A DNA stretch of 12,483 nucleotides from an uncultured bacterium (GCA_905214315.1 CAJMLN010000048.1:1-12483); one strand, 5' to 3'. Shown: positions 1 to 7,127, counted from the first letter of the stretch. The notes: generated by a model from the letters alone, not told the origin. Numbers and translations are program-made.

Positions 1-10
1 AATGCAACCG

Positions 11-56
11 ACCGTTGGTTTCCCCGGGGAAACCAACGGTTTCTGTCTTGATTTTT
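11..56 (+). terminator. Palindromic terminator of an off-window upstream gene
   Basis: Positions 11-40 are a perfect 30-bp palindrome (ACCGTTGGTTTCC, central CCGG, then the complement). It is followed on the plus strand by a T-rich but interrupted run ending in TTTTT near 56. On the minus strand no T-run follows, so it most likely ends transcription of a plus-strand gene lying left of the window. Because the palindrome has no unpaired loop it could also be a protein-binding dyad. Confidence 0.6.
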
Positions 57-69
57 AAGCATCTGTTTT

Positions 70-104
70 GCGGAAAAAAAGGAACGCCGGCGTTTTTATT
101 CCGC
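70..104 (-). terminator. Likely pnuC terminator
   Basis: A 12-bp palindrome, AACGCCGGCGTT (83-94), sits inside a longer imperfect hairpin whose outer arms are GCGGAA and TTCCGC. Read on the minus strand it is followed by CC and seven Ts, the form of an intrinsic terminator, about 110 nt after the pnuC stop. On the plus strand it is followed by TTTTATT, so it may work both ways. Between it and the pnuC stop (105-206) nothing convincing is seen. Confidence 0.55.
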
Positions 105-206
105 AGCATTCAAAGGAACAATACCGCAGAGACAGGCAGAGAATAAATTTCCCATGCTCCAATAGCTGCGAACGGCGGGACCGAAGAAATTATTTTTTCC
201 CCGGAA

Positions 207-914
207 TCATTCGGCGGATTGCCGGGCCTGCTGCTTTTTTCTTTTGGACCAGCTGATAAAGCCGTAGATATCATTGACAAAAAACAGCAGAAAGCAAATT
301 ATAACGGACAGGTAGGATATGTCCTCCAGGGCGGCCATTGTCCATAAAACGATTAAAACGGCGTCGTTGAGCGCATAGGCCAGCGCATAAAAGGCGCTTC
401 TCCGAAAGGTCAGATAGGAGGCAAGAAAGCTTGTGGCCACCGATACCGTGCTGGGAATTAGATTCGCGGTATGAAGCGCGGCGAGGATAAAGTAAAAGGC
501 GAAGGTTACGGCGGCCGTTAAAGCAAACATAAAAATAGTTTCCCTGCTGCTGAGCCTGTTGATTTTGACCTGCGCCCTGTTTCCGTTGTACGGGTTCTTC
601 AGCCAGGATATCCAGGAAAAGACGGCCATGGGCAGCGTCATGCCCAAATAGGTGATCATTTCACCGTAATAGGCGAAGGTAAAGGAGATCGCGCCGTATA
701 ATAGGCTAAAGAGAATGATGAGCAGCTGCCCGAAGGGGTGACCCTTTGCACAGTAGATCAGGGAGGTCACGCCGATCAGGGAGGATAAAAGCGTGAAATA
801 ATTTTCCCTGTCAAACAGCAGAAAGGACAGCACAATGCAGAAAACAGAGGCTCCCCAAAGCGCCAGCTCTCCTTTTGAAAAGCAGGTGACTGCCGATTTT
901 ATTTTTTGCAGCAT
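207..914 (-). CDS. pnuC: PnuC-family vitamin/nucleoside transporter
   Basis: The 235-residue membrane protein matches the PnuC family of facilitators that take up nicotinamide riboside or related compounds, trapped inside by phosphorylation. It shows about seven hydrophobic segments. The family signatures are visible: SWLKNPY (about residues 103-109), W-T-M-A-A-L-E-D-I-S-Y-L-S (191-203), and FFVNDIYGFISW (211-222) before a basic tail. I start at 914 rather than at an in-frame ATG at 959: AAGGAGAG lies 8 bases upstream of the 914 ATG, whereas the 959 start would put its codons inside the leader terminator. Family relatives carry thiamine (PnuT), riboflavin (PnuX) or deoxynucleosides, so nicotinamide riboside is the default guess only. 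The gene stands alone, with its own promoter and attenuator-like leader. Confidence 0.85.
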   Translation of the reverse strand: MLQKIKSAVTCFSKGELALWGASVFCIVLSFLLFDRENYFTLLSSLIGVTSLIYCAKGHPFGQLLIILFSLLYGAISFTFAYYGEMITYLGMTLPMAVFSWISWLKNPYNGNRAQVKINRLSSRETIFMFALTAAVTFAFYFILAALHTANLIPSTVSVATSFLASYLTFRRSAFYALAYALNDAVLIVLWTMAALEDISYLSVIICFLLFFVNDIYGFISWSKRKKQQARQSAE

Positions 915-1017
915 ATAAAAATCTCTCCTTAAAAAAAGCACCCGCAAGCATATCTTCAAAGACCTAACGATATGCTTTCGGATGCTTTTCTTGCATCTCT
1001 GCCCGGTGGCAGGTTAT
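915..1017 (-). promoter_or_regulatory. Attenuator-type 5' leader of pnuC
   Basis: From the predicted start (about 1015-1017) the RNA can form three elements. (a) A short hairpin with arms CUGCC/GGCAG and loop ACCG (1012-999). (b) A hairpin GAUGC/GCAUC with an A-rich loop (997-981). (c) A long terminator (986-937) followed by U7. The 3' arm of (b) is the same bases (985-981) as the outer 5' arm of (c), so the two exclude each other, the logic of an antiterminator and a terminator. The whole unit ends directly at the Shine-Dalgarno sequence. I recognise no known riboswitch core (TPP, FMN, preQ1 or guanidine), and I cannot test the NAD+-II (pnuC motif) model. Confidence 0.6.
931..986 (-). terminator. 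Intrinsic terminator inside the pnuC leader
   Basis: Arms 986-969 and 954-937 pair over 18 positions with a single A-G mismatch and one G-U pair, and a 14-nt loop separates them. Seven uridines (937-931) follow at once, then the AAGGAGAG ribosome site (930-923). Its place between the promoter and the pnuC start is what argues for conditional termination rather than end-of-gene use. Confidence 0.75.
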
Positions 1018-1021
1018 CTGT

Positions 1022-1050
1022 AGTATATCATGTCTTTTGCAAAATGGCAA
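1022..1050 (-). promoter_or_regulatory. Sigma-A promoter of pnuC
   Basis: On the minus strand TTGCCA (1050-1045), a 17-base spacer and TATACT (1027-1022) form a near-consensus housekeeping promoter. Transcription should begin about 1015-1017. An inverted repeat TTTGC/GCAAA (1036-1040 and 1047-1051) overlaps the -35 box and could be an operator. Confidence 0.75.
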
Positions 1051-1159
1051 ACTGTTTTTGCTGCGCGGCGCCGGGGGGAACAGATGTGCGGCTTCTGCGG
1101 CGGGGACGCTTGGATTCCCTTGTACGGAAGCTTTCTTCCGATATACTGCGGGGGAATCA

Positions 1160-1182
1160 AAAAAGCCCGATTCGGGCTTTTT
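1160..1182. terminator. Bidirectional hairpin terminator after the isomerase gene
   Basis: AAAAAGCCCGA and TCGGGCTTTTT are exact complements separated by one base, giving a GC-rich stem with a T-run on either strand. It lies about 80 bases past the stop of the minus-strand isomerase gene, whose operon it most likely ends. The rest of 1051-1263 shows no supported gene; the short open frames there have no ribosome site or family resemblance. Confidence 0.75.
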
Positions 1183-1263
1183 CGATGGCCGCGGTTTCCC
1201 GCAAAGAAATGTCTTTTCAGTTTGAAAAACGGATTTTTTTGCAAAAGAGCGGAAAGACGGTAC

Positions 1264-2766
1264 TTATAATATCACATATTCCACCGAAAGCAGCTCGGCG
1301 GTTTTTTTCAGCAGCTCGGCGTTTTTGCCTACGCTCATGGCCAGATGATGGGTGGGTGCGCAGCGGAACCATTGATCCATATAGCTGTCCGGATCAGTTT
1401 TAAAGCGGATGTGGGTCTGCGTATTGCCGATGGTTAAAATCGGATGGCGGACGGCCTCGGCCTCGCTGATAATCATGCGCAGGCTGCCGTCGGCGGTCTG
1501 GGTCAGCCCCAGCAGCGTAACGTCGCCGGCCACCACGTTGGCCTCTACCGAAATGCCGCTGCCCTTTTTGCCGTGGTAGACGCCCATTCCGCGCAGAATA
1601 GGCTTTCCGTCGCTGATTTTGATATGGAAGGGACCGTCGTGGCCTAAAATGATGGTTCCGGCCAGGTAGTCGGTGGCGACGATTTCACAGAAGCTGCCGC
1701 CCGTGTCCAAAATATCGCAGATCTTCATGGCTACGCCGGTTTTGATATCCCCTTCGCCCGCACAGGGAATGCCGGCCGCCGTTAAAAGCGAATGGCCGAC
1801 GATAAAGCCCGACTGCAGATCCTCATAGGCGTAGCCGTCGCTGCTGTGGTAGTAGTAGGAAAGCGCGTCCAAGTCATAGGCCTTTACCATTTTTTCCTGA
1901 GCGCAGGCCACCCTGGCGGACCATTCCAGCTGCTGGGGCGTGGGCTTGCGCACCCGCGGATCGGAGGGGGAATCACCCTCGATGCGGAAGAAATCGGAGA
2001 TTACCTTCAGCTTTTCCTGCACCTGGTCGGGGGTGACCTCATCCATATAGCGCTGAAGATCGCACATCTCTAAAATCTCCACGTGCAGTCCCAGCTGTGC
2101 CTGCAGCATGGTAAAATCGCTGTACATATCCAGCATGCCGCTGTAGTTGTTGCCCAAAAATCCCATACGGGTATGGCGCAGCGCGCGTTTGACGCCGGCG
2201 GCGCGGACCCATTGCTCAATTTTCGTCCAGGCCTTTATCGCCTCGGGACGGGCGGCGGTACATTCATCGGAAACCGCAAAATCCGGCTGCTCCTCCAGCC
2301 CTAAAAGACCGTTGACGATATGGCAGGAGATCCTGGCGCGCTGGAACGCATTGGCAATTTCCGGAATCGGACAGGCCACGCACTGGGCTAGCCATTCGCC
2401 GGTGGAGGTTTTGGCGTAATTCATCTGCACGGCGGGCTGCAGGTTCAAAATCACCACGGGCGCCGCGCATTGCTGGTGCACCGGCAGTACGGTGGAGCTG
2501 GTAAAATAGGTGGCCGCGTGGCAGAAAATCAGATCCACGTTATGGCTGTTGAACCATTCGCCGGCGGCGCGGCCGGCGGTTTCGTCGTCTACCAGCCCTA
2601 AGTTATAGACCTCCGCCCACTGCGAAAGCTTGGCTTCAAGAAAGCGGTTATAGTGGAGCAGGCGCTCGCGCATGCCCTCGAATTGCGCCCAATAGGCGTG
2701 CAGTCCGGCGCTGTAAAGGCCGATTCTCGGCCGGGGAGAGGGTTTTAGTTTGGAAATCGTTTGCAT
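1264..2766 (-). CDS. L-fucose/L-arabinose isomerase family protein
   Basis: The 500-residue product belongs to the AraA/FucI-like isomerases, which interconvert aldose and ketose sugars in the cytoplasm using a divalent metal. By eye alignment with E. coli AraA (metal ligands E306, E333, H350, H450), the counterparts are present: E338 in AGEGDIKT, E361 in GGSFCE, H376 in LGHDGP, and H473/H474 in APTHH. GNNYSGMLDMYSD (205-217) is the central-domain loop. It is diverged from true AraA, so the substrate cannot be read off. The ribosome site AAGGAGA (2774-2780) overlaps the stop codon of the GH99-like gene upstream, so the two are one operon and probably translationally coupled. A terminator at 1160-1182 follows. 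No kinase or transporter is next to it. Confidence 0.82.
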   Translation of the reverse strand: MQTISKLKPSPRPRIGLYSAGLHAYWAQFEGMRERLLHYNRFLEAKLSQWAEVYNLGLVDDETAGRAAGEWFNSHNVDLIFCHAATYFTSSTVLPVHQQCAAPVVILNLQPAVQMNYAKTSTGEWLAQCVACPIPEIANAFQRARISCHIVNGLLGLEEQPDFAVSDECTAARPEAIKAWTKIEQWVRAAGVKRALRHTRMGFLGNNYSGMLDMYSDFTMLQAQLGLHVEILEMCDLQRYMDEVTPDQVQEKLKVISDFFRIEGDSPSDPRVRKPTPQQLEWSARVACAQEKMVKAYDLDALSYYYHSSDGYAYEDLQSGFIVGHSLLTAAGIPCAGEGDIKTGVAMKICDILDTGGSFCEIVATDYLAGTIILGHDGPFHIKISDGKPILRGMGVYHGKKGSGISVEANVVAGDVTLLGLTQTADGSLRMIISEAEAVRHPILTIGNTQTHIRFKTDPDSYMDQWFRCAPTHHLAMSVGKNAELLKKTAELLSVEYVIL

Positions 2767-2778
2767 AAACTATTCTCC

Positions 2779-3909
2779 TTATTCTCCAAAAACTTTTTTT
2801 ATGGCTTCCAAATACGCATAGCCGTATTCGGTGTCGGGTTCTAAATAACTGCCCTCGGTCCATTCGTTCCAGGCGTTGATTACAAACATTTTTGTGCTCA
2901 GGCTTTTGGCGTCCAGATAGTCCTTTGCCATCTGCAGGCCGGCTTCAAAATCTTCGGGCGAGGTGTCCATTACATTGCAGAAGGGATACTCCAGCGGTTC
3001 AATCACGTCGGTTTGCGCGCACCGCGGCGTGGAATCCCAGCCCATGGAAACGTTGGGGTAATAGGGCAGCAGTTTGCTGGAGCCTAACCGCTTTGTAATT
3101 ACGCGCATCTGCTCCAGCGCGCTTTGGTAGGAGCCGATGGGGTATTGGGACTGTACGTAGTGGAACCACACGTAGGAGGTCATGCTGTCAAAGCCCAGCT
3201 GATACAGGATTTCGTCGTTCAGGATCAGATCGGTATCGCTGCCGGTGCGCAGAATCGGCTGTTCTATCAGAATGCCGTTGAGGTGCAGCTCTCCCAGCCC
3301 CGCGGCCTTTACGCGCTCCCGGAAATCGCCGAGCACGCGTTTGGCCTCTTCGATGCCGCCCATTTCCTGCAAAAACAGGGGCAGGTCGTAAATGGAAAAA
3401 TACAGCCCGCCGTCCACCCGCCAGTAGGAGGGGTGGCTGAAATAATGCTTTATCACGTAGTCGGTCAGCCGGATAAAGGCGGCTTCATCCTGCACGCAGG
3501 GGTAGATGGTGTAGGGCGGTGTGCTGCGTTTTTTAGGGTACAGCTCCATCCAGTGATGGTTGCACCACATCAGCGAAAACCGGAAATCCTTTACATTCCG
3601 GGCCTTTAAAAAGCCCTCCTCCAGCGCGCGCTCTAAAAAAGGCTTGTTTTCGTACCAGTACCAGTCAAAAATAAAAGAAGAGATGCCGTGCTCCAAAGCG
3701 GCGGCGATCTTTTTTTCCATGACCGCCGGCTGCGCTTCATCCTCGTAGCCCCACAGGGGAACCTTGGGCTGCTTATGGCCGGGAAAGTGCGGGCGCGCTC
3801 CCTTCAAAATTTCCCATTCCGTCCAGCCCTTGCCGTGCAGGGCCTCGTTACGGGCGTCGGTGTGCCAGTTGGGAAAATAATATACGCCGATTTCATAGCC
3901 TTTCGCCAT
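2779..3909 (-). CDS. GH99/WbsX-like domain protein
   Basis: The 376-residue protein resembles the glycoside hydrolase family 99-like / WbsX group (a TIM-barrel related to endo-alpha-mannosidases). The marks are YYFPNWH (10-16), GWTEWEILKGARPHFPGHKQ (28-47), FIFDWYWYENKPFLERAL (79-96) and the C-terminal NAWNEWTEGSYLEPDTEYGY (345-364). It has no signal peptide, so it should act in the cytoplasm on an imported or internal sugar. Members of this group have been annotated both as hydrolases and as glycosyltransferases, so its chemistry is open. GGAGGT stands six bases before the start. It is the first gene of the operon with the isomerase and is divergent from the AraC-type regulator, which probably controls it. 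Confidence 0.78.
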   Translation of the reverse strand: MAKGYEIGVYYFPNWHTDARNEALHGKGWTEWEILKGARPHFPGHKQPKVPLWGYEDEAQPAVMEKKIAAALEHGISSFIFDWYWYENKPFLERALEEGFLKARNVKDFRFSLMWCNHHWMELYPKKRSTPPYTIYPCVQDEAAFIRLTDYVIKHYFSHPSYWRVDGGLYFSIYDLPLFLQEMGGIEEAKRVLGDFRERVKAAGLGELHLNGILIEQPILRTGSDTDLILNDEILYQLGFDSMTSYVWFHYVQSQYPIGSYQSALEQMRVITKRLGSSKLLPYYPNVSMGWDSTPRCAQTDVIEPLEYPFCNVMDTSPEDFEAGLQMAKDYLDAKSLSTKMFVINAWNEWTEGSYLEPDTEYGYAYLEAIKKVFGE

Positions 3910-3946
3910 TTTTTTACCTCCGATATATAAATTTATTGCGGAATAC

Positions 3947-3975
3947 TTGGCAGAATCAAAAAAATGGAATATAAT
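3947..3975 (+). promoter_or_regulatory. Sigma-A promoter of the araC-type gene
   Basis: TTGGCA (3947-3952), a 17-base spacer and a perfect TATAAT (3970-3975) give a strong plus-strand promoter. Transcription would start near 3982, leaving an ~80-nt untranslated leader before the regulator's start at 4065. Confidence 0.75.
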
Positions 3976-3990
3976 ACTGATATCAATATT
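3973..3990. promoter_or_regulatory. Dyad operator candidate in the divergent gap
   Basis: AATACTGATATCAATATT is an 18-bp near-palindrome with one mismatched pair (C5 against A14). It covers the end of the regulator's -10 box and its start site. It also abuts a weak candidate -10 for the opposite operon (TATAAA, minus strand 3995-3990, with ATGACA at 4016-4011 and a short 15-base spacer). A factor bound here could block the regulator's own promoter and tune the operon. That the AraC-type protein binds here is inference. Confidence 0.4.
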
Positions 3991-4064
3991 TTATACGGGT
4001 ATGTAAACCTTGTCATTCGTAAATGTTGCTGAAATATTGCACAAAGTTGCTGCGGAGGGCTGTT

Positions 4065-4913
4065 ATGTATCAGGAATATCATATGGATGTGGAGCCGCGC
4101 TCTGTGTGGAAGATTGCGCCGGAGCTTTCTTCCCGGCAGAAAGCAAAGCCGCCGTTTCTGGCGGTAGAGGCAGGCAAATTTTATGCGAGGGCGGAATATT
4201 TTACAGTCCGCCGGGATAAAAATGATAAGCTTTTGCTGTTTACGGTCTCCGGTGCAGGGCGCGTCTATACGGAAGAGAAGCAATATCTCTTAAAAGCCGG
4301 CGAGGGTACGATAATTGACTGCCGTAAATACCACCGTTATGAAACCGCCGGCAAGGAAATTTGGCAATTCTACTGGGTGCATTTTCAGGGGGACGAAAAC
4401 GGCTTTTATCAGAATTTGATTTGTCGGAATTCTAATATATGGGTCTATCCTAAAAAAACGGCGGAGGCACTGGAAGAGCTGCTGGAGCAGATTCATTTTA
4501 CCGACGGCCTCGCCCTTTCCCGGCGCAGCCATATTTTAGAGAATCTGCTTTTTGCAGCCGGCGTTTCCTGCTCGGAGGCTCAGGGTACCTCTGCGGTGTG
4601 CAGCGCTGTGGATATCGCGGTCAATTATATGCAGGCACATTATGCGGAAAATCTGGTTCTGGAGCAGCTGGCGGAGCAGGTGCATTTATCCAAATATCAT
4701 TTCCTGCGGCTGTTTAAGGAGACGATGCAGATTACGCCCCACCGGTATCTTTTGATGCTCCGGGTAAATGAGGCGAAAAAGCTGCTGCGCACCACCAATG
4801 AAAATTTAACGTTCATCTGCGCACAGACGGGCTTTTCCGACGAGGGACATTTCTGCCGCACGTTTAAGCGCATCACCGGCCAGACGCCTTACCAGTACCG
4901 CAGGACGATGTAA
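4065..4913 (+). CDS. AraC-family transcriptional regulator
   Basis: The 282-residue regulator has an N-terminal cupin-like ligand-binding half (about 30-110, with the GAGR-Y and GEGTIIDCRKYHRYE stretch typical of sugar-sensing AraC proteins). Its C-terminal half holds two helix-turn-helix motifs: LEQLAEQVHLSKYHFLRLFK at about 199-218 and ICAQTGFSDEGHFCRTFKR at about 251-269, then TGQTPYQYR. I start at 4065, where GGAGG lies six bases upstream, rather than at an in-frame ATG at 4023 that has no ribosome site. It is transcribed away from the GH99-like/isomerase operon, the usual arrangement for a local activator responding to that pathway's sugar. The last ~100 bases before the next promoter are very AT-rich with no clear GC hairpin, so no terminator is called. 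Confidence 0.88.
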   Translation: MYQEYHMDVEPRSVWKIAPELSSRQKAKPPFLAVEAGKFYARAEYFTVRRDKNDKLLLFTVSGAGRVYTEEKQYLLKAGEGTIIDCRKYHRYETAGKEIWQFYWVHFQGDENGFYQNLICRNSNIWVYPKKTAEALEELLEQIHFTDGLALSRRSHILENLLFAAGVSCSEAQGTSAVCSAVDIAVNYMQAHYAENLVLEQLAEQVHLSKYHFLRLFKETMQITPHRYLLMLRVNEAKKLLRTTNENLTFICAQTGFSDEGHFCRTFKRITGQTPYQYRRTM

Positions 4914-4977
4914 AAATAAAGAAATCTTTTATTGAAAAATAAAATATGAAAAATTTTCTAGAAATATAAAATTAATA

Positions 4978-5006
4978 TTGACTTTGCTATTTGCTAATAT
5001 TATAAT
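4978..5006 (+). promoter_or_regulatory. Sigma-A promoter of the muramidase-lipoprotein operon
   Basis: TTGACT (4978-4983), a 17-base spacer and a perfect TATAAT (5001-5006) form a strong promoter. The predicted start is near 5013. This position decides the gene start: an in-frame ATG at 5013 would be leaderless, so the ATG at 5070 is preferred. Confidence 0.8.
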
Positions 5007-5034
5007 TAAAATATGAATAAATCATGGGGTGAAA

Positions 5035-5049
5035 ATGAAAAAAATATAA
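5035..5049 (+). other. Four-codon upstream open frame (MKKI-stop)
   Basis: An ATG at 5035 preceded by a GGGG-TGAAA ribosome-like site opens a frame that ends after four codons, 20 bases before the likely true start at 5070. Both starts begin ATG plus a run of As, so this may be a decoy or reinitiation element, or only chance in AT-rich leader DNA. Confidence 0.25.
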
Positions 5050-5069
5050 AAACAGTAAAGAGAATAAAG

Positions 5070-7127
5070 ATGAAAAAAATTTGCAGATTGTTCGTTATGT
5101 CTCTTTGCATCGCTTTATTAGGAAATGTATTCTGGTCTTTTGGCGTGTTTGCGTCTTCAGAAATAGAGCAGGTATTTTCGGATGGATTTGAACTGTCTTA
5201 TGAAGGTTGGGAAAAATTTGGGTCTACAGCGTCCGGAGGGTTACAATTAAGTTCAACTTTTTATAATATAAACGGAAGCGGAACCAAAGCTTTGAAGATG
5301 AATAATCATGTAAATTCATGGGACTGTCCGGCTTATAATATAAGGGACGAGCTTACTGATTCCAGCGGAAAACTGCGTCCGGGAACGTATGCCGTGCAGT
5401 TGTGGTTTTGTGTAGAGGGGATTACGGAAAGTACAACACCGGCCAGACTTTTGCTTCGGTGCCGCGGTACAAACGGATATTCGTTTATGGAAAATCATGA
5501 CGGGAATTACTATTATGCTATTGGAAACCGTACAACGGCTACTGAAGGGCAAGGATGTATGCTGACCGGTTCCTTCATGATTACGGAAGAAGATAAAAAT
5601 TGCACCGATGATTTATTGCTTTGTATTGATTGGGTAACCGGTCAGGCTGGTTCAAATATTTACATTGATGACGTAAAGATTTATCGACTGTCTGATTTTT
5701 CAATTTCAAACGGTAATTTTGTGGAAGGTATTGCCGGTTGGCGTTCCTGGGGCGGCAACGGTTATATTTACAGTAATTTTGACAGTACATATTCCGACGT
5801 CGGTCATTATACGATGGTGGATCAATACAGTTCAATTGCCTGCAATGTGAACCAAATATTATCTTATTACGGTTCAGGTACATATTTTATTGATTTAGAT
5901 GTAAAATTATCTACTTTTGATGATAACGCAAGCAAACCGTTTAAAATTTATTTTACAAAAAACAATGATCAATATCATTATAATATACTGCAAACAAATC
6001 GTAGTATTAATAATAGCTGGCAGCATATTCGACTCTCGGTAAATACAAATACCATACCTGCTAATCAAACGCAAACGCTTTATCAACTGCTGGATCCTGT
6101 TAACAGTCAGGTACATTTGCGGTTTCAGCGTGAGGTAAATACAGCGGCATATTCGTATGAAATAGCCAATGTAAAAATAGAGTTCGCCAATGAATTCAGC
6201 TATGGAACCAATCAGTATGATTTCGGGAACAGATATGTAAGTACATATCACAAGCATCAGGTTAACGGTTTTGAAATTGAAATGAAGGTTGGCAAAGCCT
6301 ATAACAATCAATATCCCATCGGCGCGAACGCCAGGGAGGATGTTTTTTGTAAGATTTATGAATCCGGCGGCGATGTCGGTGCCGTCAGCAGCGGCGCGGG
6401 TGATTCCGGCGGTATATCTTATGGCTTGTATCAGTTTACGCAGGGTGCTTCTGCGCCGGAGTTTATAGAGTGGATGGCGGAAAGCAGTACATATAGAAAT
6501 TTATACAATAGCTATTTTGCAGGCTATGTCGGCGAATATGATGACAGCAATTTTGCAAACAGATGGAAGAAATGTGCAAAAGATCAAGAAGCAGCTTTTG
6601 CCGAGGCGCAGTATCAGTTTGCTAAGAAAATATTTTATGATGATGTTGTTGTAGGAGTCAATCAGCTTTTTGACAGTAAAGGAAAAGGTAAAACCTTTGA
6701 TATTAACGCTCGGTCAAAGGCGGTGCAGAACCTTGTTTTTTCGGTAGGTGCGCAGAATGGGACGGCCGGAGCAGTCAAAGTGATCGCACAGGCGCTTTGG
6801 CATAAGCATTTACCGAATTTAACGGAAACAGATTATATTGAAATTATTACGGAAAGATTAACGCGCACGTATGTGGAGGGGCAAAGAGTTATAGATGTAA
6901 TAAATCCGGAAAAACCTCCTGAAGTGATGGATCCTAAATATGTTATACATGCGGCAGGGTTAAATGCAACAAAACAAAACTTTGTAGAAAAATTAAATTT
7001 AGAAAACCGTTTTGTAGCTAGACAAAATAATAATAGCAGTGATGTGCAAGTAGGCGTTCTTATGCGCCATTACGGTATTTATTTTGATGCATTAAAGATG
7101 TACGCGCAGGAGGCGGGATTGGAATGA
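5070..7127 (+). CDS. Secreted two-CBM protein with VgrG3-like lysozyme domain
   Basis: The 685-residue product starts with a signal peptide (KK then hydrophobic, VFA-SS at about 26-30). Residues ~34-206 and ~208-372 look like CBM4/9- or CBM22-type sandwiches: DGFE...GW, PGTYAVQLWF and IYIDDVKIY in the first, NGNFVEGIAGW and the IANVKIEF end in the second. The C-terminal part from ~400 has YESGGDVGAVSSGAGDSGG (430-448) and ISYGLYQF, the pattern of the lysozyme-like C-terminus of the type VI effector VgrG3. E431 is a candidate catalytic acid, with D435 and D445 nearby. It should act outside the cell on peptidoglycan or a related glycan. The in-frame ATG at 5013 would lengthen it by 19 residues but sits at the transcription start. 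The gene is AT-richer than its flanks. Its stop overlaps the lipoprotein start. The lysozyme assignment rests on motif memory. Confidence 0.68.
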   Translation: MKKICRLFVMSLCIALLGNVFWSFGVFASSEIEQVFSDGFELSYEGWEKFGSTASGGLQLSSTFYNINGSGTKALKMNNHVNSWDCPAYNIRDELTDSSGKLRPGTYAVQLWFCVEGITESTTPARLLLRCRGTNGYSFMENHDGNYYYAIGNRTTATEGQGCMLTGSFMITEEDKNCTDDLLLCIDWVTGQAGSNIYIDDVKIYRLSDFSISNGNFVEGIAGWRSWGGNGYIYSNFDSTYSDVGHYTMVDQYSSIACNVNQILSYYGSGTYFIDLDVKLSTFDDNASKPFKIYFTKNNDQYHYNILQTNRSINNSWQHIRLSVNTNTIPANQTQTLYQLLDPVNSQVHLRFQREVNTAAYSYEIANVKIEFANEFSYGTNQYDFGNRYVSTYHKHQVNGFEIEMKVGKAYNNQYPIGANAREDVFCKIYESGGDVGAVSSGAGDSGGISYGLYQFTQGASAPEFIEWMAESSTYRNLYNSYFAGYVGEYDDSNFANRWKKCAKDQEAAFAEAQYQFAKKIFYDDVVVGVNQLFDSKGKGKTFDINARSKAVQNLVFSVGAQNGTAGAVKVIAQALWHKHLPNLTETDYIEIITERLTRTYVEGQRVIDVINPEKPPEVMDPKYVIHAAGLNATKQNFVEKLNLENRFVARQNNNSSDVQVGVLMRHYGIYFDALKMYAQEAGLE

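Noticed and set aside
915..1017. TPP, FMN, preQ1 or guanidine riboswitch before pnuC
   Set aside because: The conserved cores of these classes were not found; the first hairpin loop reads ACCG rather than the ACGR of guanidine-II, and the leader is too short for TPP or FMN. It is kept only as an unassigned attenuator.
972..1403. 143-codon plus-strand open frame and overlapping frames around 1014-1269
   Set aside because: They run through the pnuC leader and promoter, the 1160-1182 terminator and the end of the isomerase gene, lack ribosome sites and show low-complexity Arg/Ser/Cys-rich products.
3124..3609. 161-codon plus-strand open frame
   Set aside because: It is antisense to the well-supported GH99-like gene, and the product has no family resemblance; GC-rich codon structure alone explains its length.
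5013..5069. Longer N-terminus for the muramidase starting at 5013
   Set aside because: The ATG coincides with the predicted transcription start and would put 19 hydrophilic residues before the signal peptide.
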